NCBI GenBank assembly: GCA_017474705.1
Contig: JAFVHC010000149.1
Span: 1 to 21,529 of the forward strand
Direction: 5' to 3'
Length of the DNA stretch: 21,529 nucleotides
DNA from: Bacillota bacterium
Lineage (GTDB): Bacteria > Bacillota > Clostridia > Lachnospirales > Bianqueaceae
Part shown: positions 1-6,072 of the stretch, piece after piece
How positions within the stretch are numbered: the first letter of the stretch is position 1
Layout of the letters: each line of letters begins with the position of its first letter
The notes under the pieces: generated by a model
What the model was told of the DNA's origin: nothing
Databases searched by the model: none
The model's input: only the letters and a program-made list of their open reading frames with translations
Made by a program: the position numbers and the translations under genes

Positions 1-434
1 AAGAACATACTGCCAACACCCTCGAAACTGATGGTGACGCGCTTGCCTTCCATGGCCTTGGGCAGCACGAACGTGCGGCGGTACAGACCGGTGTCGTTAT
101 CCTCCGCGACGAAGGGCGGCTCCACCGGGAACAGGTAAGGGGCGCCGGAATAGGTCGGCACACCGCCGAAGCCCTGCATCTGCCAGCAACCCGGCACCGT
201 GATCTTGGTCCAGGTACCGTCCAGCACATAATCTTCCTTGACGTAGTCCGGATCGATCCGCAGCGGGGTATCCACCAGCGTGAAGTCCCAGACACCGTTC
301 AACAGTTCATAATACGCAGATCTCTCTTCCTGATACCCGAGCGCCTTGTCTTCAGATTCATAGTAGTAAAAGCTTCCACGGGCCGGCAGCCGGTTTTTAT
401 GCTGCACTGAAGGATCTTCCCATACGTGATACAT
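1..434 (-). CDS. Glycoside hydrolase family 2 (beta-galactosidase-like), N-terminal part
   Basis: Only the first 144 residues lie in the window; the gene continues past the left edge. What is visible matches the N-terminal sugar-binding domain of LacZ-type GH2 enzymes: LNGVWDF at residues 45-51, VPGCWQMQGF at 80-89, an aromatic Tyr/Phe-rich stretch at 95-103 and the strand pair LYRRTFVLP at 118-126. These enzymes hydrolyse terminal beta-galactosides, or in related members beta-glucuronides or mannosides. The catalytic glutamates would lie outside the window, so the substrate cannot be fixed. There is no signal peptide, so a cytoplasmic enzyme is likely. The ATG at 434 follows an AGGAGG site at suitable distance. 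The gene is last in a HAD-monooxygenase-GH2 series on the minus strand, and a structured element (458-510) lies just before its ribosome site. Confidence 0.85.
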   Translation of the reverse strand, partial: MYHVWEDPSVQHKNRLPARGSFYYYESEDKALGYQEERSAYYELLNGVWDFTLVDTPLRIDPDYVKEDYVLDGTWTKITVPGCWQMQGFGGVPTYSGAPYLFPVEPPFVAEDNDTGLYRRTFVLPKAMEGKRVTISFEGVGSMF

Positions 435-457
435 AGTGTTCCTCCTGTATTAGTATT

Positions 458-510
458 GCCTTCGCTCTCGCCGAAGGTGATGGTTCATGCCCCGCATACG
501 CGAGCGCATG
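458..510 (-). promoter_or_regulatory. Structured leader element before the GH2 gene (diverged copy of the argJ/argC element)
   Basis: Read on the minus strand, this starts with a hairpin: CATGC pairs with GCATG, and inside it CTCGC pairs with GCGGG around a GTAT loop. A second hairpin follows, CCTTCG pairing with CGAAGG. From GCAT to the final GGC it matches the argC copy (19088-19161) at roughly 24 of 33 positions, including CCTTCGGCGA and CGAAGGC. It ends about 23 nt before the GH2 ATG, just ahead of the AGGAGG site, as the other two copies do for their genes. It also contains a 19-codon open frame (450-509, minus) that begins 1 nt after the upstream stop codon. The function is unknown. Confidence 0.5.
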
Positions 511-837
511 TTACTTCCTCAAAAACTGCTCATCGGATTCCGGCTCTTCTTCCTCGGAGTACCGTTCCGCCTGCATATGCAGATCATACTTGTCGCGCAG
601 CGCCGCCAGCGTAGCCATCATAGGAGAAGCATGATGCAGGTCGATCGCTTCCTGGTCCGCCCAACTGTCGATCAGGAGGACCGTTTCCGGATCGTCCATG
701 GGGAAGAAATAGCGGTATTTCAGGTTGCCTTTTTCCGCACGGATCAGCGCCGCTGTCCCGCTCTGCTCCATTTCCTCAGCGAATTTGCGCGCTGCTCCAT
801 TCGTTCCGGTATAATACAGATTGACTGTGATGCTCAT
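511..837 (-). CDS. ABM-domain (antibiotic biosynthesis monooxygenase / YgiN-like) protein
   Basis: This 108-residue protein has the size and layout of a single ABM ferredoxin-like domain, residues 1 to about 92. An N-terminal strand (SITVNLYY) is followed by a helix, then YRYFFPMDDPETVLLIDSWAD and the helix AIDLHHASPMM. A DSW..xxAIxxHxxS pattern is typical of the family. Members oxidise quinols or aromatic compounds, or degrade haem, without a bound cofactor; which applies here is unknown. The tail (93-108) is acidic and probably disordered. The start is the ATG at 837, which overlaps the HAD stop codon by four bases (ATGA), so the two are translationally coupled; a GAAAGGA site lies inside the HAD 3' end. 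Confidence 0.8.
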   Translation of the reverse strand: MSITVNLYYTGTNGAARKFAEEMEQSGTAALIRAEKGNLKYRYFFPMDDPETVLLIDSWADQEAIDLHHASPMMATLAALRDKYDLHMQAERYSEEEEPESDEQFLRK

Positions 838-1586
838 GAACCAAAATTCCTTTCTTCCAGAAATGTCAGCACTTCTCGATGATCCGCCAGTTTCCTTGCG
901 GATGCCCGCTCCTGTGGATCCACATGGTTCCAGGGCTTTTCTTTGCCCACGTACCAAAGCGCCTGCATCCCCACTTTCATCGCTCCAAGATAATCCAACT
1001 CGAAATTATCCCCGATGAACAGGCATTCTTCCGGCAGGCATCCCGCTTTCAACAAGACCCGGTCGAAGAACCGCGGATCCGGCTTATCGAAGAAGGTCTC
1101 CTCACTGACCGTAACAAAGTCCAGATACGGACCCAATCCCAGCCGCTGCAGTTTGCGGTACTGGATACGGGATGTCATGTTGCTGCCGATCCCGATCCTC
1201 AAGCCCCGCGCCTTGAGAGCCGCCATGACTTCATCGATATACGGTTCCGGCTTCATGTTGTCCAGGATCGTGTTCCAGTAGATATCGTACAATTCGATGA
1301 CATGCGGAAACAGCGGCAATCCCAGTTGTTCCAGCATATGGGCGATGCGCAGCGTCCTGCTGTGGCAGGTCGCAGAGCTGATGCCCTCCGGCATCAAAGC
1401 CTTGATATCCTCCGGCAGATAGGCGTTGATCGCGTGATAGGACGGTGCAAAGGCCTCCGCATAACGTTCCGCCCCGCCGCCGAAGCGCTCATCGCACGCG
1501 CGGCACATAGCGTCGAATGCCATCCGGTCCACGCGATGAAGATCATATAAAGTATCATCCAGATCGTAGATCACTGTACGGATCAT
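834..1586 (-). CDS. HAD-superfamily hydrolase (phosphatase, pyrimidine 5'-nucleotidase-like)
   Basis: The 250-residue protein shows all four HAD motifs. Motif I is DLDDTLYD (residues 8-15), with Asp8 the expected nucleophile and Asp10 the acid/base. Motif II is the Ser of IGIGSNMTS, motif III the Lys of FFDKPDP and motif IV the Asp pair of LFIGDNFELD. A helical cap lies between motifs I and II, as in subfamily I enzymes such as nucleotidases and phosphoglycolate-type phosphatases. The likely reaction is hydrolysis of a small phosphate ester in the cytoplasm; the substrate is not predictable. I chose the ATG at 1586 because GAGGG lies just upstream and motif I starts at residue 8. An in-frame ATG at 1628 would place the start on the promoter. 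This is the first gene of its operon. Confidence 0.85.
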   Translation of the reverse strand: MIRTVIYDLDDTLYDLHRVDRMAFDAMCRACDERFGGGAERYAEAFAPSYHAINAYLPEDIKALMPEGISSATCHSRTLRIAHMLEQLGLPLFPHVIELYDIYWNTILDNMKPEPYIDEVMAALKARGLRIGIGSNMTSRIQYRKLQRLGLGPYLDFVTVSEETFFDKPDPRFFDRVLLKAGCLPEECLFIGDNFELDYLGAMKVGMQALWYVGKEKPWNHVDPQERASARKLADHREVLTFLEERNFGS

Positions 1587-1600
1587 TTGTATCCCTCTTC

Positions 1601-1629
1601 TTGTCAATTTCGTATTTTTATTGTACAAT
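1601..1629 (+). promoter_or_regulatory. Promoter for the XRE regulator gene
   Basis: TTGTCA (1601-1606) and TACAAT (1624-1629) are separated by exactly 17 bp, a near-consensus vegetative promoter. Transcription would begin near 1636, about 50 bp before the start codon. Its -10 overlaps the -10 of the opposing HAD promoter. Confidence 0.7.
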
Positions 1630-1648
1630 AATCAAAGGGATTTATCAA
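1620..1648 (-). promoter_or_regulatory. Promoter for the HAD-ABM-GH2 operon
   Basis: Read on the minus strand, TTGATA (1648-1643) and TACAAT (1625-1620) are 17 bp apart. The start site would be near 1613, giving a leader of about 27 nt before the HAD ATG. The palindrome ATTGTACAAT (1620-1629) holds the -10 boxes of both this promoter and the divergent one, so the two should compete for polymerase. Confidence 0.7.
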
Positions 1649-1687
1649 CCGATGCTTGATCGAAAGTTAAATGAAGGAGGTCGCCAA

Positions 1688-1974
1688 ATGGGACAGATAC
1701 AGGAGCAGATCCACGCGTTCTGTCATCGGCTTAAGGTTCTGCGTACAGAGAAAGGCATCTACCCGAGCAGCTGAGTCTGAGTCTTGGCAAGGATTCTTCT
1801 TATATCACCTCTGTAGAAAACGGCACGCATGTGCCTTCTCTGGAGACCATCTTCGCCATCTGCCACCATCTGGATATCGCGCCAAGTCTGCTTTTCGATG
1901 ACGAAGCTCTATTAGCCGCACAGATCCTGGCACTGCCGGAAGAACAACGAGCAACTATACTGGAAAACCTGTAA
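1688..1974 (+). pseudogene. XRE-family HTH transcriptional regulator, frameshifted
   Basis: Translation from the ATG at 1688 (AAGGAGG at 1674-1680, 7-nt spacing) gives the start of an XRE helix-turn-helix, HRLKVLRTEKGI, and then stops at 1772-1774. The rest of the domain continues in another frame to the TAA at 1972-1974: EQLSLSLGKDSSYITSVENG, then PSLETIFAICHHLDI. Adding one base near 1764 (CCCGAG read as CCCGGAG) restores a 95-residue single-domain protein, a normal size for a small XRE repressor. The remaining sequence has no other stop and keeps the family pattern, so the break is either recent or a sequencing error. An intact protein would be expected to bind DNA, plausibly the promoter region between it and the HAD operon. 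Confidence 0.8.
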
Positions 1975-1980
1975 AACAAA

Positions 1981-2013
1981 ACGGCCCGGATCTCAAGATC
2001 CAGGTCGTTTTTT
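1981..2013 (+). terminator. Bidirectional rho-independent terminator
   Basis: A stem of about 12 bp with one mismatch and one G-T pair (1981-1992 with 1997-2008) closes a 4-nt loop and is followed by TTTTTT (2008-2013). It ends the XRE transcript. On the other strand it is followed by TTTTGTTTT and ends the acetyltransferase transcript. Confidence 0.8.
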
Positions 2014-2017
2014 GGTA

Positions 2018-2659
2018 TCAGAATCCGGCTTCCCAGTCGAATTTGCGGTCTCTCCAGTAATACTCTTTATCGTGCTGACCCAACGGACGCAGCACTTTGC
2101 AGGGTACGCCGACTGCCAGTACGTTTTCCGGGATATCTCGCGATACGACGCTGCCCGCGCCGATGACCGCGTTGTCTCCGATGTTGACGCCCGGCAGGAT
2201 CACTGTATTGGCGCCGATCCATACATTGTTTCCGATGTGGATCGGGATCGAATAATGGGTGCCCATCAACCGGATCTCCGCGTCCATGGGGTGTCCCGTG
2301 ACCGCGATGGTCACGTTCGGACCGATCATCACATGATCCCCGATCCAGACTTCGCCGTCATCCACGATGGACAGGTTGAAATTAGAATAGAACCCCTCGC
2401 CCAGATGTACGTTGCTGCCGTAGGACATGTGCACCGGCGACTCCATCCAGAACCTTTCTCCATGGCTGCCCAGGATGGAATCCATGATCTCCCGTTTTTT
2501 CGCCACGTCGGTCGGACGGGTATTGTTATAATCGAACAGTTTTTCCTTACACTCCTGACGCTGGCGGAACAGTTCCTGTTCCAGCGCCTGATCCACCGGA
2601 TCCGTATGGCGCCACTCCGTGAACACCATGCCGGCTTTCATTTTTTCTTCTAACGTCAT
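2018..2659 (-). CDS. Maltose/galactoside O-acetyltransferase-like (hexapeptide repeat)
   Basis: The 213-residue protein fits the Maa/LacA family of trimeric, left-handed beta-helix acetyltransferases, which move an acetyl group from acetyl-CoA to a sugar hydroxyl. An N-terminal helical maltose-acetyltransferase segment (residues about 1-65) leads into hexapeptide repeats (about 82-200). Recognisable parts are VWIGDHVMIGPNV, the TGHPMD segment with the likely catalytic His123, VWIGANTVILPGVNIGDNAVIGAGSVV and the closing VLAVGVPCKVLR. The ATG at 2659 lies 3 nt after the upstream hydrolase stop and is preceded by a TGGGGT ribosome site, so the two genes form a two-gene operon. The true acceptor could also be a nodulation-factor-like or xenobiotic substrate. 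Confidence 0.88.
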   Translation of the reverse strand: MTLEEKMKAGMVFTEWRHTDPVDQALEQELFRQRQECKEKLFDYNNTRPTDVAKKREIMDSILGSHGERFWMESPVHMSYGSNVHLGEGFYSNFNLSIVDDGEVWIGDHVMIGPNVTIAVTGHPMDAEIRLMGTHYSIPIHIGNNVWIGANTVILPGVNIGDNAVIGAGSVVSRDIPENVLAVGVPCKVLRPLGQHDKEYYWRDRKFDWEAGF

Positions 2660-2662
2660 ATC

Positions 2663-3619
2663 TTACCCCAGGAATTTGAAGATCTTCTCCCAATACGGGA
2701 TCAGGACTTCGGAATCCGTCATGTACAGTTCATGCTTCATACCGGGCACCTTGTACAGTTCGCACTGCGGCACGCGGCTGGCGAACAGGTCCTCGGACTC
2801 GTTCTTGACGACAGTGTCGGCACCGGCCTGGCACAGCAGCACCGGGATGCTGATCCGTCCGGTCCAATGTTTGGAAGTGACCCGCTTGGTCGCTTTGACG
2901 GACTCTTTGCCCCAATTGATGGAAGGTGCCTGCGTCTGCAGCAGCTCGTCCGCCAGACGTTTTTTATGATAGTACAGGTAGCGGCACTCGGAAGAATCGC
3001 AGCTGTTCTCAAAATCAGGCTCTTTGGCAAAGCCCTGCTGCGGGCTCATGGGCAGGACCTTCTTGGCACCCATGCCTTTGAGCGAAGCGACAGCGTAGAC
3101 GACCGGCGTAGGGATCTTACCGAACCCTAAACCCAGCATGGGCGAGGACAGTACTGCCTTATTGAACAGTTCCGGGTATTCCTCGATGGTCCAGGCACCG
3201 ACGCATCCGCCCATGGAATGGCAGTACAGGTACAACGGCAGGTCCTGTGCGGCCGGCTTGACCACGGTATCGACCAGATGCTTCAGGTCCAGCACGTAGT
3301 CCTTGAAATGCTCCACATGCACCACCAGCAGATCCTGATTGTGACGGAAGGACCGTCCATGGCCGCGGTGGTCGATGCCGAAGACCTCATATCCGGCCTG
3401 CAGCATATAATAGATTCCCTCATAAAACTTCTTGACTGACTCTGTGAACCCGTGGCTGATCACGATCACGCCCTTCGGCGCATCCGCGGTGAAATGCTCA
3501 TAATAGACCGGCTGACCGGGCACTCTTTCGTCATATCCTTCCGTCCGGCGTTCCGCAAGAAACGGCTCGACGACGGTCTGCATGACTTCTTCATAGTTTT
3601 CCTCAGTGATCCAACGCAT
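2663..3619 (-). CDS. Alpha/beta hydrolase, monoacylglycerol lipase / lysophospholipase-like
   Basis: The 318-residue protein resembles the PldB/monoglyceride lipase (Hydrolase_4) group, which cleaves fatty acyl esters. The oxyanion region is VISHGFTES (53-61), and GIDHRGHGRS (81-90) is the conserved loop. CHSMGG carries the likely nucleophile Ser135; the usual first Gly of GxSxG is Cys here. The Asp of CQAGADTVV and the His of PGMKHELY would complete the triad. A GTG nine bases further upstream is also in frame, but it lies directly against AAAGGAG, while the ATG at 3619 has a 10-nt spacing, so I chose the ATG. There is no signal peptide. It is first in an operon with the acetyltransferase, hinting at acyl-group metabolism on glycans or lipids. 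Confidence 0.87.
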   Translation of the reverse strand: MRWITEENYEEVMQTVVEPFLAERRTEGYDERVPGQPVYYEHFTADAPKGVIVISHGFTESVKKFYEGIYYMLQAGYEVFGIDHRGHGRSFRHNQDLLVVHVEHFKDYVLDLKHLVDTVVKPAAQDLPLYLYCHSMGGCVGAWTIEEYPELFNKAVLSSPMLGLGFGKIPTPVVYAVASLKGMGAKKVLPMSPQQGFAKEPDFENSCDSSECRYLYYHKKRLADELLQTQAPSINWGKESVKATKRVTSKHWTGRISIPVLLCQAGADTVVKNESEDLFASRVPQCELYKVPGMKHELYMTDSEVLIPYWEKIFKFLG

Positions 3620-3651
3620 GACAGGCACGCTCCTTTACAAGTGATATCGTA

Positions 3652-3680
3652 AGTATATCATCAAAAACCTCACGGAGCAA
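3652..3680 (-). promoter_or_regulatory. Promoter for the hydrolase-acetyltransferase operon
   Basis: On the minus strand TTGCTC (3680-3675) and TATACT (3657-3652) are 17 bp apart. This places a start site near 3645, about 26 nt before the chosen ATG, in agreement with that start. Confidence 0.6.
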
Positions 3681-3692
3681 ACCATTTTTTAG

Positions 3693-3721
3693 TTGCCTGC
3701 ATCGTCAGGATTTGCTATAAT
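3693..3721 (+). promoter_or_regulatory. cysS promoter
   Basis: TTGCCT (3693-3698) and a perfect TATAAT (3716-3721) are separated by 17 bp. Transcription would start near 3728, leaving a short leader of about 23 nt with no room for a T-box. cysS is therefore not T-box-controlled here. Confidence 0.75.
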
Positions 3722-3750
3722 CAATCATATTTTGAAAGGAACCTATAGCT

Positions 3751-5172
3751 ATGGATACTACCTTAAAGCTTTACAATACACTGGATAATAAGATCAGCCC
3801 CTTCGTATCCAACGAACCGGGCGTCGTCCGCATGTACACCTGCGGACCCACCGTCTATCATTTCGCCCATATCGGCAACCTGCGCTCCTACATCATGGAG
3901 GATGTGCTGGAGAAATACCTGCGCTACATCGGCTACAGGGTCGACCGCGTCATGAATATCACCGACGTGGGCCATCTGTCCAGCGACGCTGACACCGGCG
4001 AGGACAAGATGCTCAAAGGTGCCAAGCGCGAAAACAAGACCGTTATGGAGATCGCGCAGATGTACACCGAAGCCTTCTTCAGCGACTGCGATAAGCTGAA
4101 CATCCGCAAGCCGGATACCGTCGTACCTGCCACTTCCATGATCGACGGCTTCATCCATATGGTCCAGGCGCTGCTGGACAAGGGGTACGCGTATGTCGCC
4201 GGCGGCAACGTCTACTTCGATACTTCCAAACTGGACAACTACTACGTCCTGACCAACCACAATCAGGAAGATCTGAACGTGGGTGTGCGTGAAGGCGTGG
4301 AAGAAGATACCGCCAAAAAGAACAAGACCGACTTCGTCCTGTGGTTCACCCGGTCCAAATTCGAGGATCAGGCGCTGAAATGGGACAGCCCCTGGGGCGT
4401 CGGCTACCCCGGCTGGCACATCGAGTGCTCCTGCATCTCCATCGAGAACCTGGGCGAATATCTGGACATCCACTGCGGCGGCGTGGACAATATCTTCCCG
4501 CATCACACCAACGAGATCGCGCAGAGCGAGGCCTATCTGGGCCACAAATGGTGCAACTACTGGTTCCACGTCCTGCATCTGAACGATGAGACCGGTAAGA
4601 TGAGCAAATCCAAGGGTGAATTCCTTACCGTTTCCCTGTTGGAGAACAAAGGCTACGATCCCATGGTCTACCGTCTGTTCTGCCTGCAGTCCCATTACCG
4701 CAAGCCCCTGCTCTTCACCTGGGACGTACTGGACAACGCGAAAAACACGTACGATAAGCTGATCAAGCGCATCCGCACCTTGGAGAAGGATGGTCCTGTC
4801 GATCCGGCTGCCGTGCAGGAATGGCACATGAAGTTCGCGGAAGCCATGGCGCAGGATCTGAACACCTCCTCCGGCATCACCGTCCTGTACGACCTGTTGA
4901 AGGCGGATCTGAACGGCGCCACGAAGCGCGCCATCATCGATGATTTCGATCGGGTCCTGTCCTTGAACCTGCTGGCCGCCGCGGACGCGGTCCCGGAAGA
5001 ACCGGCGGCCGACGACGCGCTGGTCGCCTGGATCGAAGAACGCATCGCCGCCCGCAAGGCCGCCAAAAAGGCCAAGGACTTTGCCCAGGCCGACGCCATC
5101 CGCGCGGAGTTGGCCGAAAAGGGTGTCACCATCAAGGATACCCGCGAAGGCACTGTCTGGGAACTGGCATAA
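3751..5172 (+). CDS. cysS: Cysteinyl-tRNA synthetase
   Basis: The 473-residue class I synthetase charges tRNA(Cys) with cysteine in the cytoplasm. The ATP-binding HIGH motif appears as HIGN (40-43) and the second signature as KMSKS (283-287). Zinc-site candidates are Cys31 (TCGPTVY), Cys226 (IECSC) and His251/Glu255 in the FPHHTNE stretch. The C-terminal helical DALR-type domain covers about 300-420, followed by an anticodon-binding tail rich in Ala and Lys. Length is normal. The version with TCGPTVY, HIGN and SSDADTGEDKML is a distinct branch found in various Firmicutes. ATG at 3751 has AAAGGA 11 nt upstream. It is transcribed alone, between its own promoter and a strong terminator. Confidence 0.97.
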   Translation: MDTTLKLYNTLDNKISPFVSNEPGVVRMYTCGPTVYHFAHIGNLRSYIMEDVLEKYLRYIGYRVDRVMNITDVGHLSSDADTGEDKMLKGAKRENKTVMEIAQMYTEAFFSDCDKLNIRKPDTVVPATSMIDGFIHMVQALLDKGYAYVAGGNVYFDTSKLDNYYVLTNHNQEDLNVGVREGVEEDTAKKNKTDFVLWFTRSKFEDQALKWDSPWGVGYPGWHIECSCISIENLGEYLDIHCGGVDNIFPHHTNEIAQSEAYLGHKWCNYWFHVLHLNDETGKMSKSKGEFLTVSLLENKGYDPMVYRLFCLQSHYRKPLLFTWDVLDNAKNTYDKLIKRIRTLEKDGPVDPAAVQEWHMKFAEAMAQDLNTSSGITVLYDLLKADLNGATKRAIIDDFDRVLSLNLLAAADAVPEEPAADDALVAWIEERIAARKAAKKAKDFAQADAIRAELAEKGVTIKDTREGTVWELA

Positions 5173-5184
5173 AAACGACAATAT

Positions 5185-5221
5185 AAAAGGACTGTGAAAT
5201 AGGTTTCACAGTCCTTTTTTT
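5185..5221 (+). terminator. cysS terminator (also serves the opposing operon)
   Basis: A perfect 15-bp stem (5185-5199 with 5204-5218) closes the loop TAGG and runs into a T-rich tail (5215-5221 and beyond). On the minus strand the same stem ends in CCTTTTATATT, so it can also end the transcript of the convergent NifX-SlyD gene. Confidence 0.92.
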
Positions 5222-5235
5222 ATTTTTATTTCAGA

Positions 5236-6072
5236 TCATTCTTCTTCCAATACTTCCACCAGTTCGATGGTGAAGTTCAACTCTTTACCTGCCATTTCGT
5301 GATTGGCATCGAAAGTGATCGTCTTCTCATCCTTGGCCGTGACCTTGACCGGGACCGGCTGGCCATAGGTGTTCTGCAGATAGACCTGCTGTCCCACGGA
5401 AAGTTCTTCCGACCCCGGCAGCTGGATAATGTCGACAGTGAAGATCGCGTTCGGATCCGGCTCTCCATAGGCTTCTTCCGGCATCAGATGCACGTTGACG
5501 ATCTCGCCCACTTCCATATTCGCGACGGCGGCATCGAAGCCCGGGATCATCATGCCCGCGCCACAGATGAACTCCAACGGCTCTCCTCTGTCATAGGAGG
5601 CATCGAACTGCGTCCCGTCGTTGAAGGTGCCCCGATAATGGGTCCGGACCTTTTTACCAATATTCTTTCCGGCAGGCTTTTCTTCCTCGTGGCAGCCGCC
5701 CGCGCAGCTGCTCTCATGATCTCCGCAGGAATGACCTTCTCCGTGATGATCGCAGTTGGCACCGGTGTTGATCAGTTCTCCGCGCAGATACGCTGCCACC
5801 GCTTCATCCGCGTCTCCGGATGCGCCGGCGCACAATTCGATCCCCTGTTCCGTAAGTGCTGCCTGTGCTCCTCCGCCGATCCCACCGCAGATCAGGACGT
5901 CGATGTCCTTTTCAGACAGCAGTGCCGCTAAGGCGCCATGCCCCTGACCATCCGAACTGATGATCTCCGAAGAGATGACTTTACCGTCCTCGACTTCATA
6001 GACCTTGAAGGCCTCCGTGTGCCCGAAATGCTGGAATACGGTTCCATTCTCATAAGTAACTGCGATCTTCAT
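5236..6072 (-). CDS. NifX/NifB-like cofactor-binding domain fused to SlyD-like FKBP peptidyl-prolyl isomerase
   Basis: This 278-residue protein has three parts. Residues 1-105 (MKIAVTYENG, HFGHTEAF, DVLICGGIGGGA, GADEAVAAYL-type end) match the NifX/dinitrogenase iron-molybdenum cofactor domain. Residues 107-128 form a Cys/His-rich linker (C107, H109, H110, H114, C116, H119, C123, C127, H128). Residues 137-278 are a SlyD-type FKBP: VRTHYRGTFNDGTQFDASYDRGEP and GAGMMIPGFD belong to the isomerase, while the IF chaperone insert and the closing ITFDANHEMAGKELNF are SlyD hallmarks. SlyD proteins are metal-binding foldases involved in nickel enzyme maturation, so a metal or Fe-S chaperone role is plausible but inferred. 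ATG at 6072 overlaps the upstream stop (ATGA). It is the last gene of its operon. Confidence 0.88.
   Translation of the reverse strand: MKIAVTYENGTVFQHFGHTEAFKVYEVEDGKVISSEIISSDGQGHGALAALLSEKDIDVLICGGIGGGAQAALTEQGIELCAGASGDADEAVAAYLRGELINTGANCDHHGEGHSCGDHESSCAGGCHEEEKPAGKNIGKKVRTHYRGTFNDGTQFDASYDRGEPLEFICGAGMMIPGFDAAVANMEVGEIVNVHLMPEEAYGEPDPNAIFTVDIIQLPGSEELSVGQQVYLQNTYGQPVPVKVTAKDEKTITFDANHEMAGKELNFTIELVEVLEEE

Noticed and set aside
3620..3628. GTG start for the serine hydrolase
   Set aside because: The GTG is one base from AAAGGAG, too close for initiation; the ATG nine bases later has proper spacing.
3763..5181. Long open frame on the minus strand opposite cysS
   Set aside because: Antisense shadow of cysS; the predicted protein is Val/Gly/Asp-rich with no domain, and it has no promoter or ribosome site.
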